A stretch of DNA of 64,000 nucleotides from NORP259 sp041398705 (GCA_041398705.1 JAWKUI010000005.1:1-64000); one strand, 5' to 3'. Numbered from the stretch's first letter, positions 17,598 through 26,538 are shown. Made by a program: numbers and translations. The notes: a model not told the origin generated them from the letters alone.

Positions 17598-18698
17598 ATG
17601 CCTGCTCCTTACTGGTCCCCGAAGGAATACGATTTGGAAGCGGATCTTTGTTGTTGGATTGGCAAACCCGACAAGAAGGATCTCGCTCGCCTGAACAGAG
17701 TCCTGGCAAGGAAGACGGCGGAGGACATCGACGTCCCGATGATGCGCAGCCTGTTCTACCGCTGTTTCCTTTTCGGAAACCGGCCCGCGCTGCTTGCCCT
17801 GGAAAAGTTCATCGGACCCGAGTTCCGTCGCGCACAGTTTCGGGATCGAGGCCCGGTGGCAACGGGGATCGCCATGGGCGATGGCCTTGCGGCACTCGAT
17901 GCGGCAGCGGACTTCCCCCTGGAGCCAGCCCTGCGAATAGCGGTCGCTCTGGACGAGCTGGAAGTAGCAAAGGAACTCGTGCGACGTGGGGCCGAAGTGC
18001 TCGATTTGCAGAATCCGAACCACGAAACGGATCTGCCCGGCCGTGCCCGCAGGGTTACTTCCACCGACGAACCGCCTCAATGGCTCATGACCCACGTCGC
18101 AGCCAGGACCGACGCAGCAACCGTGCTGGAGTGGCTCCTGTCCCTCGGAGTTCATCCCGATTGCATCGACGAATATGGCAACTCCCCTCTTCACGAGGCT
18201 GCCTCCACCGGCTCCCTACTTGCCGTGCGGGTGCTCTTGCGCGCGGGCGCGAGCCTCTACAGCAAGGGTCGTCCGATCATCGTGGATGCTGAGTGGGAAG
18301 CCGTTCCCCTGCTGCTCGACGCTGGCGCAGACATCGACAGCTTTTCCATGGGCTTTTGCCCCCTGATCAATGCTGTGGAGGAAAACGATCCAGAAGCCGT
18401 GTTGTACTTGCTCAACCGCGGTGCCACAGTCGACAACCGGGACGCAACAAACCAAACGGCCCTGCACTTTGCCGTTCGCGACGCCCACCCGGATATCGTG
18501 GATATCCTGCTCGCCCACGGCGCCGACCCGAATATCCAAGATTTGGATTGCGAAGCTGCACTCGATTTCGCCCGCTCGGATCTCATGTACCAGAAACTCG
18601 TGGCCGCGGGCGCCCGGCACGGGTTCCGCCGAGAGTGGGAACGGGAGAACGCCGAGAAACAGGGATCAGAGCCCTCCCAAGACGGAGCCGGCCAGTAG
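17598..18698 (+). CDS. Ankyrin-repeat protein
   Basis: A 366-residue protein without signal peptide or membrane segment. The first ~150 residues are not recognisable. From about 155 to 345 there are five or so ankyrin repeats, recognised by NSPLHEAASTGSLLAVRVLL, GADIDSF, QTALHFAVRDAHPDIVDILL and HGADPNIQD. These mediate protein binding. Codon use is less GC-biased than in the flanking housekeeping genes. An ankyrin-like fragment follows 45 bases later. Bacterial ankyrin proteins of this size can be immunity or effector proteins, but nothing here decides that. Confidence 0.82.
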   Translation: MPAPYWSPKEYDLEADLCCWIGKPDKKDLARLNRVLARKTAEDIDVPMMRSLFYRCFLFGNRPALLALEKFIGPEFRRAQFRDRGPVATGIAMGDGLAALDAAADFPLEPALRIAVALDELEVAKELVRRGAEVLDLQNPNHETDLPGRARRVTSTDEPPQWLMTHVAARTDAATVLEWLLSLGVHPDCIDEYGNSPLHEAASTGSLLAVRVLLRAGASLYSKGRPIIVDAEWEAVPLLLDAGADIDSFSMGFCPLINAVEENDPEAVLYLLNRGATVDNRDATNQTALHFAVRDAHPDIVDILLAHGADPNIQDLDCEAALDFARSDLMYQKLVAAGARHGFRREWERENAEKQGSEPSQDGAGQ

Positions 18699-18743
18699 GT
18701 CCAACCGCTGCCTCCGAAGAAACCAGCCGAACTTTGAACTCCC

Positions 18744-18935
18744 ATGTCCGAACTCCATTGGGCAGACAAACGCGGCGACCTCCTCGCCGTGGACCGCGAG
18801 ATCGCTGCGGGGGACTCCATGGCCGATGGCTTGGTCAAGGAGGACTGCTTTTCATCCGACATTCCCCTGGCCGTCGCCGCCGGCGCCAGCAAGAGTGCGG
18901 CGAGATTGCAGACGGAGATTTGCATTCGTCTCTGA
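18744..18935 (+). pseudogene. Truncated ankyrin-like open frame
   Basis: Sixty-three residues starting MSELHWADKRGDLLAVDREI, a typical first-helix pattern of a small ankyrin protein. After about 50 residues the resemblance stops and the frame ends at TGA 18933. It lies 45 bases after the full ankyrin gene. I read it as the 5' remnant of a second ankyrin gene cut by deletion or frameshift. It could instead be a functional short protein. Confidence 0.5.
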
Positions 18936-19065
18936 GATCCGAGGGTACCCAGACTCGTCTCCCATTCTCTTCAAACCTTCAGCGAACCCAAGCGGTGAGG
19001 CCGAATGTATGTCGCCGGAAGGAGAAGGCTGCCGGGTTTAGCTGCACCCAAGACATCGTGGCTCC

Positions 19066-19359
19066 CTAGGCCCCCATGATTAGACCGACAGTGAAGAGGG
19101 CAAAGGAGAACCCGAGTATCCCAGCCAATGCCCAATGCCAGTCTCGATGGCGAATGGCATCGTACATGCAGTTCAAACCTACGGCCACGGACCAGGACCA
19201 GGCGAAGATCAGGACAAAGATCGCAACGGCCATTGTTGCGGGGACAGCCAGCATATCAAGATAGTTGAACCGTCGATTTGCGAACAAGAGCCCCAAGTAG
19301 CACCAGGGCAGAGTCCCTGCAATCCAAATCGAAAGCGGAGGTCTATGTACTGCGGACAT
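19066..19359 (-). CDS. Small membrane protein, paralogue 1 of 3
   Basis: Ninety-seven residues with three hydrophobic segments (about 9-26, 36-60, 74-95). It shares PPLSIW, LPWC, SWSVAVGLNC, YDAIRHRD, and the pattern WA-AG-LGFSFA with the protein at 20832-21137, and more distantly with 21499-21801. DNA identity with the second copy is high in the 3' half of the gene. No family is recognised. No strong ribosome site precedes the ATG. Paralogy supports that it is a real gene. Confidence 0.65.
   Translation of the reverse strand: MSAVHRPPLSIWIAGTLPWCYLGLLFANRRFNYLDMLAVPATMAVAIFVLIFAWSWSVAVGLNCMYDAIRHRDWHWALAGILGFSFALFTVGLIMGA
19101..19197. repeat. Dispersed duplication, copy A
   Basis: This stretch inside the first small membrane gene is closely similar to 20879-20974, including an identical 20-mer (cgatggcgaatggcatcgta at 19145-19164 and 20922-20941). 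It marks a gene duplication. Confidence 0.7.
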
Positions 19360-19726
19360 CTGGAACAGCGATAACGGTGATCATACGCTCGAATTGCCAA
19401 TTGCACGGAGGGGTAAATTTGAGCGGACTATGCGCTTGACCCGAGCTCCTCCCTAAGAACTGGCGGAGAGCCGCAAGAAAAGCCACACTCGAGGGAGCAA
19501 GGGACCCCGTGCTCTCCCCGGGGTGGAGTGCGTATGCCATCAATCGATGCCATGGCCTTTCGCGGTAAGGTCCGCCATGCCGGAATCCAGTCCAGGACCC
19601 CGGGACCTGGAAGTAGGAGCACAATCCCTTGCTGCCAAACGAAAGCCTAGCGAAAGCCTTGCAAGACCCGGACCGCGAGCAACAGCGCTGGCTGGGGCAC
19701 ATCCCTGGTGTCTGCCGATTCCGCCC
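19360..19726. other. Gene-poor stretch
   Basis: About 370 bases between the small membrane gene and the hydrolase gene. Open frames on both strands are short and have no recognisable features. I see no repeat or RNA structure. It may contain the promoter of the minus-strand small membrane gene. Confidence 0.45.
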
Positions 19727-20644
19727 CTACAGCTTCGCGCGGAAGAAAGGCCCGAGCTGCTCGGTCGCCTGGTCCACGTACTGCGGGATGTCGTAGAGCA
19801 TCATGTGGTTGGCGCCGTCGATGATGTGCAGGCGCTTGTCTTTGGACGCTGCGCGATGCATCAGGTCGTCGCTCATCCACTTGGACTCAGCCTGGCTGCC
19901 GGCGATGACGAGCAAGGGTTGGGTCAGGAAGTTCTCCGCGAAGTGGAAGGCGTCGAACGTGGCGAGTTGGGTGAGGCTGCGTGCGGTGCCCCAGCCGGGG
20001 GCCGTCGGGCAGGAGGCCCGGGGCGTGTGGTAGTACTCCCAGGCTTCCTTGAGGTCGGCGTACGGGGTGTCTTCCTTCTTGAGCGGGGCCATGGGCATCT
20101 GCACGAGGCCATGCCCCGTGGCCTCCGCCGTGCGGGCTTGCGCACCGGCTTCTAGGATGCCCAGGGCATTCTGGATGTCCTGGTCGCCCAGCCAGCCACG
20201 ATTCACCATGGCGCCGATGTTGACCGCGCTGACGGTGGCGGCCGCCCGGATGCGGCGGTCGCTGATGGCGGCGCGGATCGTGTAGCCCCCTCCCGCGCAG
20301 ATTCCGAGAGCCCCGATCCGATTCGGATCGACGAAGGGCAGGGTGTGCAGGTAGTCCACCACCGCACTGACGTCTTCCGTGCGGATGTAGGGGTTTTCGA
20401 GCTGCCTTGGCTCGCCGGTGCTCTCTCCCTGGTGCGAGGCGTCGTACGCGATGGTCACGAATCCGAGTGTCGCCAGTTTCTCGGCGTAGAGGCCAGAGGT
20501 CTGTTCCTTGACGCCGCCCCCCGGGTGAGTGACCACGATTGCGGGGTACTTCTGGGAAGCATCGAACGGCTCCGGCTCGAACAGGTAGGCAGCCAGCGTG
20601 ATGTTCGGGTTGTTGCTGTTCTGGAATTCGACTTTCTTCTTCAT
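19727..20644 (-). CDS. Alpha/beta hydrolase, dienelactone-hydrolase-like (YcjY type)
   Basis: A 305-residue cytoplasmic hydrolase resembling E. coli YcjY and dienelactone hydrolases. THPGGGVKEQTSGLYAEKLA (39-58) forms the oxyanion region. The nucleophile elbow is GICAGGG with Cys116 where most have Ser, as in dienelactone hydrolase. The His is probably that of DGANHMMLYDIP near residue 280. The ATG at 20644 matches the family N-terminus; the longer frame upstream does not. It lies between two paralogous small membrane genes on the same strand. Substrate unknown. Confidence 0.85.
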   Translation of the reverse strand: MKKKVEFQNSNNPNITLAAYLFEPEPFDASQKYPAIVVTHPGGGVKEQTSGLYAEKLATLGFVTIAYDASHQGESTGEPRQLENPYIRTEDVSAVVDYLHTLPFVDPNRIGALGICAGGGYTIRAAISDRRIRAAATVSAVNIGAMVNRGWLGDQDIQNALGILEAGAQARTAEATGHGLVQMPMAPLKKEDTPYADLKEAWEYYHTPRASCPTAPGWGTARSLTQLATFDAFHFAENFLTQPLLVIAGSQAESKWMSDDLMHRAASKDKRLHIIDGANHMMLYDIPQYVDQATEQLGPFFRAKL

Positions 20645-20831
20645 GCGGAACCTGGGTCTTCCTATGGGTGTGTGCTGCGAGCCTTCCGGATGCAGATCCG
20701 CAGAGTATCGCACAGACTGCCGCTCGATAGTGCCCCGTTCCCTTCGAGTATTCCGGAGAACCGGATCGTCAGGCAGGTGCAAATGGTCGTAGCGAATGGC
20801 AAACGGCCCTTCTTCGCAACTAGCTACCCCA

Positions 20832-21137
20832 TCAAGATTCCAGCAAAAACACGACGGAGTGCGCTGCCGCGAAAATCGCAAAGGAGAATCCGAGTAGGCC
20901 GGCCATAGCCCAACGCCTGTCCCGATGGCGAATGGCATCGTAAGTGCAATTCAAACCAACAGCCACGGACCACGAAAAAGATGGAGCGATTGCAAACAAA
21001 AGGACTTCAATTGCCTTTCCTCCGCTAGCTGGCATCTCAAGGTCTTTGGGAACTTGGCTTACGTACAAGAACACCCAGCACCATGGCAGAATCCCGGAGA
21101 GCCAAATCGACAAAGGAGGCCTAGGGAAAGAGGACAT
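20832..21137 (-). CDS. Small membrane protein, paralogue 2 of 3
   Basis: A 101-residue protein with hydrophobic segments near 9-26, 45-62 and 75-98. It matches the 19066-19359 product closely: RPPLSIW, LPWC, SWSVAVGLNC, YDAIRHRD, GLLGFSFAIF. The stretch after the first segment is the variable part. It lies about 190 bases upstream of the hydrolase gene on the same strand. Family and function are unknown. Confidence 0.65.
   Translation of the reverse strand: MSSFPRPPLSIWLSGILPWCWVFLYVSQVPKDLEMPASGGKAIEVLLFAIAPSFSWSVAVGLNCTYDAIRHRDRRWAMAGLLGFSFAIFAAAHSVVFLLES
20879..20974. repeat. Dispersed duplication, copy B
   Basis: The counterpart of 19101-19197, inside the second small membrane gene. Divergence is mainly by point changes plus a one-base shift in spacing. 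Confidence 0.7.
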
Positions 21138-21161
21138 CTGACATTCGGCAGGAATCGTACG

Positions 21162-21416
21162 ATGAGATATTACCCAGAGCGGATCACCCTAGCCGATGGA
21201 TCCCTACAGCGCAATTCGCAAGGCATGCCCGTGCATCGGGAAACAGCGCAAGACGACCCTGTCGCAGCATTTACCCTCTCATTCCTAACAACACCGTCAC
21301 GGGACCGGGCGATTCTTCGCCACTACCTTCTCCTCGGAGCTGAACCACCTGCCGGGCAGCTCCAGGCCCCGGGTGAGGGTGTGGTGCAGTGTGAGAGGCT
21401 CGTCACCATTTCCTAG
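21162..21416 (+). CDS. Hypothetical small protein
   Basis: An 84-residue frame with AGGA at 21150-21153, eight bases before ATG. The start reads MRYYPERITLADGSLQRNSQ, and a segment near 48-58 (AILRHYLLLGA) resembles an ankyrin second helix. It could be a small gene or the remnant of an ankyrin gene like those at 17.6-18.9 kb. No signal or membrane segment is seen. Confidence 0.35.
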   Translation: MRYYPERITLADGSLQRNSQGMPVHRETAQDDPVAAFTLSFLTTPSRDRAILRHYLLLGAEPPAGQLQAPGEGVVQCERLVTIS

Positions 21417-21498
21417 AGCCACCCGGGGCCCCTCTTTGGCACTCGCTTCGGTCAGGCTTGCAGCCTCCCTTGGCCATCAACATTTTCGCGATATGCGG

Positions 21499-21801
21499 TC
21501 AGGACGCGTAGATTTGTGCAAAGATCCAAAGCGCGTAACCCAAGAAAGTGGAGCCCATCAGGCTCGCCAACGTCCATGCTCGACTCCGAATGCCGATGGC
21601 GTAGGCCGCACAAACGCAGCCAAGGATTGCCGAAAGGGCCGCGCCGGGAATGAAGACGATGGGGATCAGGATTAAACCGTTGGTGGAAGCTTCTCTGTAG
21701 TTGGTGGCCACTGGAAGCAACTTGAGCCAAAGCCAAAACCAGGCCCACGGCAGCAGCGCCGCGAGCCAGATCCAGAAAGGTATTTTTGGGCAAATGCGCA
21801 T
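21499..21801 (-). CDS. Small membrane protein, distant paralogue 3 of 3
   Basis: One hundred residues, strongly hydrophobic, with three segments. It keeps the layout of the other two small membrane proteins: PFWIWLAALLPWAWFWL at the start, then GCVCAAYAIGIRSRAWTLAS and a final hydrophobic helix, parallel to GLNCTYDAIRHRDRRWAMAG. DNA similarity has faded. Function unknown. Confidence 0.55.
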   Translation of the reverse strand: MRICPKIPFWIWLAALLPWAWFWLWLKLLPVATNYREASTNGLILIPIVFIPGAALSAILGCVCAAYAIGIRSRAWTLASLMGSTFLGYALWIFAQIYAS

Positions 21802-22130
21802 CGTGACTCGGACAAGCGCAATACTACCACGCCGGGTCCGGGCGCTTCCGGATCATTCGACTGATTGACTTCGCCGAGGAAAGGTCCTTTTCCGCGGGCG
21901 CCATTGAAGCACAGGTCCGGGGGCCCGGCCTTCGGTGGCGCTTTGCAGCCCGGTTCGCAGGCGTCCTGCATGGTCGGCCGGGGCGCGATGCTGCAAACGG
22001 AGCGGCTTCGATTCCTGACAGGAGAGTTGGACACAAGATTTGGTGCACGGCTCTAGGGACCTACGATGAATACCGTGCAGTGATGATCCGCACAGCAAAT
22101 CGGCCCCCCCTGGCTTCCAGTGCAGGAACC
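21802..22130. other. Gene-poor stretch
   Basis: About 330 bases with no supported gene. Short minus-strand frames overlap here, one containing the Cys/Pro-rich piece MQDACEPGCKAPPKAGPPDL, which might be debris of a lost gene. No repeat or RNA is recognised. Confidence 0.4.
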
Positions 22131-22697
22131 TCATCGTTGAGCCGCCTGCTCCCCTCCTTCGCCCCCATGCGAGGCTGCTTCGGGCTTGCTTGATGCGGAC
22201 TTGCTTTGGAACTCCTCCCACATCATGTCGAACCTGCGCCGATCAAAGAACGCACCGTGCAGGAGATGCTCTTCCAAGGGTGACCGAACCCATGCAGGCC
22301 ACACAGGCGGCGTCGGCACCGGCACGTCTTGCGCGGGATCTGCCTGGTCGGCGAACTCCAACCAAAGTGTGTTCCAGATTTCGCCGCCACTTTGCGCAAC
22401 GATACGCACGGACTCCATGCCTGCCGCCTCGCAAGCGACTACGCAGATCCGCACGATGTAGATCGAATACCCCACCGATGAGCCGTTTGGGGCCCGGATG
22501 GTCAGAACCGCCTGGGTTTTCCCAAGCCAGTCCATGTGCGCGCTCCCTGGACGCAAGGTCTGATAGGCAGAAACCTCCGCTTCGATGGCGGCAAGGTCTT
22601 TGCCATCGTAAGGATGCGTTGGAACGGGCATCCTATGTGCGCATCCTGCTGCGAGAGCAAGGAGCGCGAATCGACTGAAGACCGAGCGGGTTCGCAT
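22131..22697 (-). CDS. Hypothetical lipoprotein
   Basis: A 188-residue protein starting at ATG 22697, with a lipoprotein signal ending LAAGC (Cys19). The mature part opens AHRMPVPTHPYDGKDLAAIE. It has a mixed alpha/beta appearance with hydrophobic strands (SVGYSIYIVRICVVAC) near 75-95 and an Arg/Phe-rich stretch later. No family is recognised. It is the last gene of the lower-GC block. Confidence 0.6.
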   Translation of the reverse strand: MRTRSVFSRFALLALAAGCAHRMPVPTHPYDGKDLAAIEAEVSAYQTLRPGSAHMDWLGKTQAVLTIRAPNGSSVGYSIYIVRICVVACEAAGMESVRIVAQSGGEIWNTLWLEFADQADPAQDVPVPTPPVWPAWVRSPLEEHLLHGAFFDRRRFDMMWEEFQSKSASSKPEAASHGGEGGEQAAQR

Positions 22698-23010
22698 GCA
22701 GGATTTCGTTTCGGTTCGCGCGAGCACCGGTTCTACCACGGTCGGTTCGCGCGGGTTTGATCCCCCAGCTCAGAGCTGGATTGCTGGCTTCCCAGGCTGC
22801 CCTAGCACGCCATTTCCAGGGAGTCGAGTGACCAGGAATTCTGATCGGGGCTCCAGGATCCGGACCCGGAACTTCCAGATTCTGGACCCGGGAACGCCCT
22901 GGGGGCCCGCAGGGTGGTCCTAGGAAACCGGCACGGGAGTTGCACTTCCAACAACTCGCCGGGGCAAAGGGCCCAGGCGCCGGGATTTCCACAGCGAAGA
23001 GGAGTTGAGC
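22698..23010. other. Intergenic region before the large secreted protein
   Basis: About 310 bases between divergent genes. It ends with ribosome site AGGAG at 23000-23004, six bases before ATG 23011. A small inverted repeat (GAGTTG at 22937-22942 with CAACTC at 22952-22957) lies in the presumed leader. An in-frame TTG at 23005 has no room for the ribosome site and was not chosen. Confidence 0.5.
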
Positions 23011-26000
23011 ATGTTTGCTAGCGGTAGACGGGCCGTACGGGCCTGGTTGTTTGGGGCGGCCCTTGGGCTGTCGTTGCTGGGGGCCACGCAGGGCCTGGCC
23101 AGCGGTCAGATCTTGTTCCAGGAGGATTTTGACAACCTGTCCCCCGACGTGCTTGGTCAGCTGGGCCCGGCTTCGCTCGAGCAGCAGGGCTGGGAGTTCC
23201 GCAATCAGAGTTGCGCTTCGCCCGGGCCCTACACGTGGCGGAAAGCTCCCTATGACTTCCAGCCTTGTGGGTATTTCACACCGCCTCCCCATGCGGGCTC
23301 GGGCAACCTGGGCTCCGATTTCTCCTCGGGCGTCGGCTTTGGCTGGATTTCGAACTGGATCATCCTGCCCCCCATTCAAGGACAAGTCGCGGGGTCGACA
23401 TTTGAAATGTACGGCCGGCAGTTGCATTCCAACACCACGTCCCAAGTCCAAGTCCTGTACTCCGCGTCGGGGGGAACGAGTACGGGGAACGGAAACTTCG
23501 AAGTGGGCGATTTCCTTACCACCATCGCCTACGTACTCCCCTCGCCGAACTCCTGGCAGAAGATCTCTGGCACCATCCCGGGGAGCGGAAGGATCGCGAT
23601 TCGCTTCATCGCTGGAACCACCAATCCGTGCACGGAGTCCTTGATGATCGACAGCCTGAAGGTCCTCAGCCCGCCTCTTCCGACTTGCACGGGATATCCC
23701 CAAGTGCCTGGCCCTGGACAAACCGTCACCTGGACGGCGGCGGGCAGCCCCCACCGGATTTGCGACATGTTGACGATCCCGGCCGGCTCAGGAGTGATCA
23801 TCGAATCCGGCGCCACGGTGCTCGTGCATCCTGGCGAAGAACTGCGCGTCGAAGGCACGCTGCTCGCCCGGCCCGGAAGTGTGATCGACCTTCCTTTCAG
23901 TGCCAAGCTACTGGTATCGGGCGAAGCCTGGTTCCAGGGAACCGCCACCGACCCCGTCCTTTTGAAGGGAGGGCCGGGAAGTCGCGGGATCTTCGGTCCT
24001 GACGCCCTTTCGGCCCTGCCTGGCGGCGTCGTGCACCTGGAACACGTTGATTTGGAAACGACCGCCCATGCCTATGAAACGGGGGTGGTTCTGGCCCAAT
24101 CGGTGAAGAGCACCGGCACCAACAACGGCTTTTATGCCTCTGGACAGGCAGGCCGACGAGGAGGGCATTTGGTGCTCAAAGATTGCGAGTTCACCCAGGG
24201 CGCCTGGGTCGAGTCCGTGCATGCTTGGCTCGATATCGAAGACTGCATGTTTGACAACACGGAACTGGTGGTGCACCGCGGGTTTGGCGCTCAGGATCAA
24301 CTGATCGACGGAGTGACTGCCCAAGGGCACACCACCGACTCCTGTCTGCAATTGAGCGGAGGCGACTTTTTGCTCGGCGCGAACAACACGTTGCAGGGAA
24401 ATGTGTACCCGGTTTCACTGATCGGGGGCGGCTTGCTCGATGGCTCCGTACTTCCGACCACGGGTAACGGATTCAACCAGATCCACATGAAGAGTGCTGG
24501 AGCGGAGGGCATTGTGCGGCTCGGAGCCATGGCCATTCCCTACCGCGTCGATTACAGCGCAACACAAACGGTGGGCGGGCAACTCCACGTGAGCCCCGGC
24601 GCCAGGTTGCTCATGAGTCCATTGGCCGTGTTCCGCGCGGACTTTGGCTCCGTGCTCAACCTGGAAGGCACGCCCGACAACCCGATCGTCTTTGAAGGTT
24701 TGACTCCTACCTCCACTTGGGGCGGGATCCGCTTCGGCGCTAGCAACGCGGACAGCCGGGTCGAGTACACCGAGTTCCGCCGGATGACCGCGGGCGTGGT
24801 AGCCCAGCAAGCGTCCATCACCGTGGAGAACAGCCTGTTCGAGAACAACGTGACCGGAATTGCCCCGGGCAATGCCGGGCGGGTTGTTGCCCGGGGCAAC
24901 CGATTCTTCAACAACCAAAATGGCGTCGTTTCGGGCAGTTCGACTGCGAGCGCCTTGTCCGATTTGAACGGACTGGACAACCCGAACTGGTTCGAGGGCA
25001 ACAACGTGGCCCTGGACACTCAACACTCAGGCCTGCCGGATCCGGCAATGAACAACTACTGGGGTGACCCGAGCGGTCCCCAGCACGCGAGCAACTCTGG
25101 CGGCACCGGGGATCCGTGCTTAGGGGGCAACACAGTGCTGCCCTTCCGCAGCACTCCCCCGCCCGCGGGCCACGCCCCCGTCGTACGGCTGGAGCGCCAT
25201 TCGCAACTCTTCGATGAGGGCGACAAGGTCTGGCTCACTTGGCAAGCGCAGGACTCCGACGCGATCCAATCGTTCCGCATCACCCACGCCCCCCACGGCG
25301 CAAGCTCGACCTATGTGACCTTGGCCAGCGGAATTCCCTCCACGGCCCGGTCCTGGGAGATCACCGTTCCGCCCTCCCCCGCAGCCAGCAACTACCCGGA
25401 CTGGGGAATCTTCCGCGTGGAAGCCTGGGATTCGACGGGGTTGATGGGGTGGGATGAATTCCGTGCGGTGACCCCCGTGGTCCTTCCCGGAACTGGGGGC
25501 TTCCAGCCGGATACTCCAGCAAGTCCCATGACGATTGGCGAGCGCTTCGAGATCTGCGGCCAAACCTACGGTGGTGCTGGAATGAACATCGGCTACGATG
25601 CGACTTTCCTGCTCGACGGAGATGGGGATAGCATTCCGCTCGGTGCGGGCTTCGCTTCCTCTTGCATGCAGGTCTTGAACACGGCCCCAGCCTACAGCAC
25701 GGACCTCGCCCGCCTGATGGTCGTGTATACTGCCGGCGCCGGTGGTCAGTGGATCTACGACTTCACGGACTACTTCGAAGTCCGTCCGAACGCGGCAGTG
25801 GGTGATACGCCTCCCTCGGTCGCCTGGACCACGTCCTTCGCTCCGTCGGTGCGTTCCGCCACAACCTTGGACCTCGACTGGACCGCCGGTGACGATGAGG
25901 GCCTCTCGCGCTTCGAGCTGCAGGCCACCTACAACGGCGGCCGCACCTGGCACACGCTCGTGGAAGGCCTCGACGGCGCCACCCGCCACTACGACTGGCA

Positions 26001-26538
26001 CATGCCCCCCAGCAGCGGCATCAACCAAGTCGCCGTGCGCGTCGTGGCGGCGGACACGCGATTCCAGAACAGCTCCGCCACCAGCCCCTTCTTCGCCGTG
26101 GGTGCCCCCCTCGGCCAGAACTTCTGCGAAGCGGTGCCCAACACCACCGGCGAACCGGGTCGCATTAGCGCCACGGGTAGCAATTCGGTGGGAGCCGGCA
26201 ACTTCGTGCTGAACGCTTGGAACCTGCCCGCCACCGCGGTCGGCTACTTCCTCAACGCCACCGCCGCCGCCCCGGCGCTCCAACCCGCGGGCAGCATGGG
26301 CAACCTGTGCCTCGGGGGCTCGATCGGCCGCTTCAACCGCCCCGGCGAAGTCTCCCTAGCGGGGGCCGACGGGCACATCGATTTGACCGTCGATCTGACC
26401 GCCATGCCGACTCCCACTGGCCCGGCCACGGTCTCTGCCGGTCAAACCTGGCACTTCACCGCCTGGCACCGCGACTTCCTCGCGGGCCAGTCCACCTCGA
26501 ACTTCACCGACGGCCTGTCGGTGACGTTTGAGCCCTGA
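23011..26538 (+). CDS. Large secreted beta-helix protein with lineage-specific C-terminal domain
   Basis: A 1175-residue exported protein with a signal peptide at 1-33. Residues about 35-220 resemble MAM/choice-of-anchor-J lectin-like folds (QEDFDNLSP, WISNWIILPP). About 230-720 has short degenerate repeats typical of a right-handed parallel beta-helix (NSLFENNVTGIAPGNAGRVV). Two Ig/FnIII-like modules follow (about 740-840 and 930-1035). The last ~135 residues contain the pattern FC-, GNLCLGGSIGRFNR, and AGQTWHFTAWHRD-STSNFTDGLSVTF, shared with the protein at 39998-41230. It probably acts at the cell surface. Codon use shifts towards the host style near 25860, hinting at modular assembly. Confidence 0.8.
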   Translation: MFASGRRAVRAWLFGAALGLSLLGATQGLASGQILFQEDFDNLSPDVLGQLGPASLEQQGWEFRNQSCASPGPYTWRKAPYDFQPCGYFTPPPHAGSGNLGSDFSSGVGFGWISNWIILPPIQGQVAGSTFEMYGRQLHSNTTSQVQVLYSASGGTSTGNGNFEVGDFLTTIAYVLPSPNSWQKISGTIPGSGRIAIRFIAGTTNPCTESLMIDSLKVLSPPLPTCTGYPQVPGPGQTVTWTAAGSPHRICDMLTIPAGSGVIIESGATVLVHPGEELRVEGTLLARPGSVIDLPFSAKLLVSGEAWFQGTATDPVLLKGGPGSRGIFGPDALSALPGGVVHLEHVDLETTAHAYETGVVLAQSVKSTGTNNGFYASGQAGRRGGHLVLKDCEFTQGAWVESVHAWLDIEDCMFDNTELVVHRGFGAQDQLIDGVTAQGHTTDSCLQLSGGDFLLGANNTLQGNVYPVSLIGGGLLDGSVLPTTGNGFNQIHMKSAGAEGIVRLGAMAIPYRVDYSATQTVGGQLHVSPGARLLMSPLAVFRADFGSVLNLEGTPDNPIVFEGLTPTSTWGGIRFGASNADSRVEYTEFRRMTAGVVAQQASITVENSLFENNVTGIAPGNAGRVVARGNRFFNNQNGVVSGSSTASALSDLNGLDNPNWFEGNNVALDTQHSGLPDPAMNNYWGDPSGPQHASNSGGTGDPCLGGNTVLPFRSTPPPAGHAPVVRLERHSQLFDEGDKVWLTWQAQDSDAIQSFRITHAPHGASSTYVTLASGIPSTARSWEITVPPSPAASNYPDWGIFRVEAWDSTGLMGWDEFRAVTPVVLPGTGGFQPDTPASPMTIGERFEICGQTYGGAGMNIGYDATFLLDGDGDSIPLGAGFASSCMQVLNTAPAYSTDLARLMVVYTAGAGGQWIYDFTDYFEVRPNAAVGDTPPSVAWTTSFAPSVRSATTLDLDWTAGDDEGLSRFELQATYNGGRTWHTLVEGLDGATRHYDWHMPPSSGINQVAVRVVAADTRFQNSSATSPFFAVGAPLGQNFCEAVPNTTGEPGRISATGSNSVGAGNFVLNAWNLPATAVGYFLNATAAAPALQPAGSMGNLCLGGSIGRFNRPGEVSLAGADGHIDLTVDLTAMPTPTGPATVSAGQTWHFTAWHRDFLAGQSTSNFTDGLSVTFEP

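Noticed and set aside
19343..19702. 119-residue minus-strand frame
   Set aside because: No ribosome site, no domain, Ser/Cys-rich. It overlaps the start of the small membrane gene in another frame.
17315..23010. Integrase or att repeat near the tRNA
   Set aside because: No tyrosine-recombinase motif and no copy of the tRNA 3' end could be found by eye, so no mobile element is annotated.
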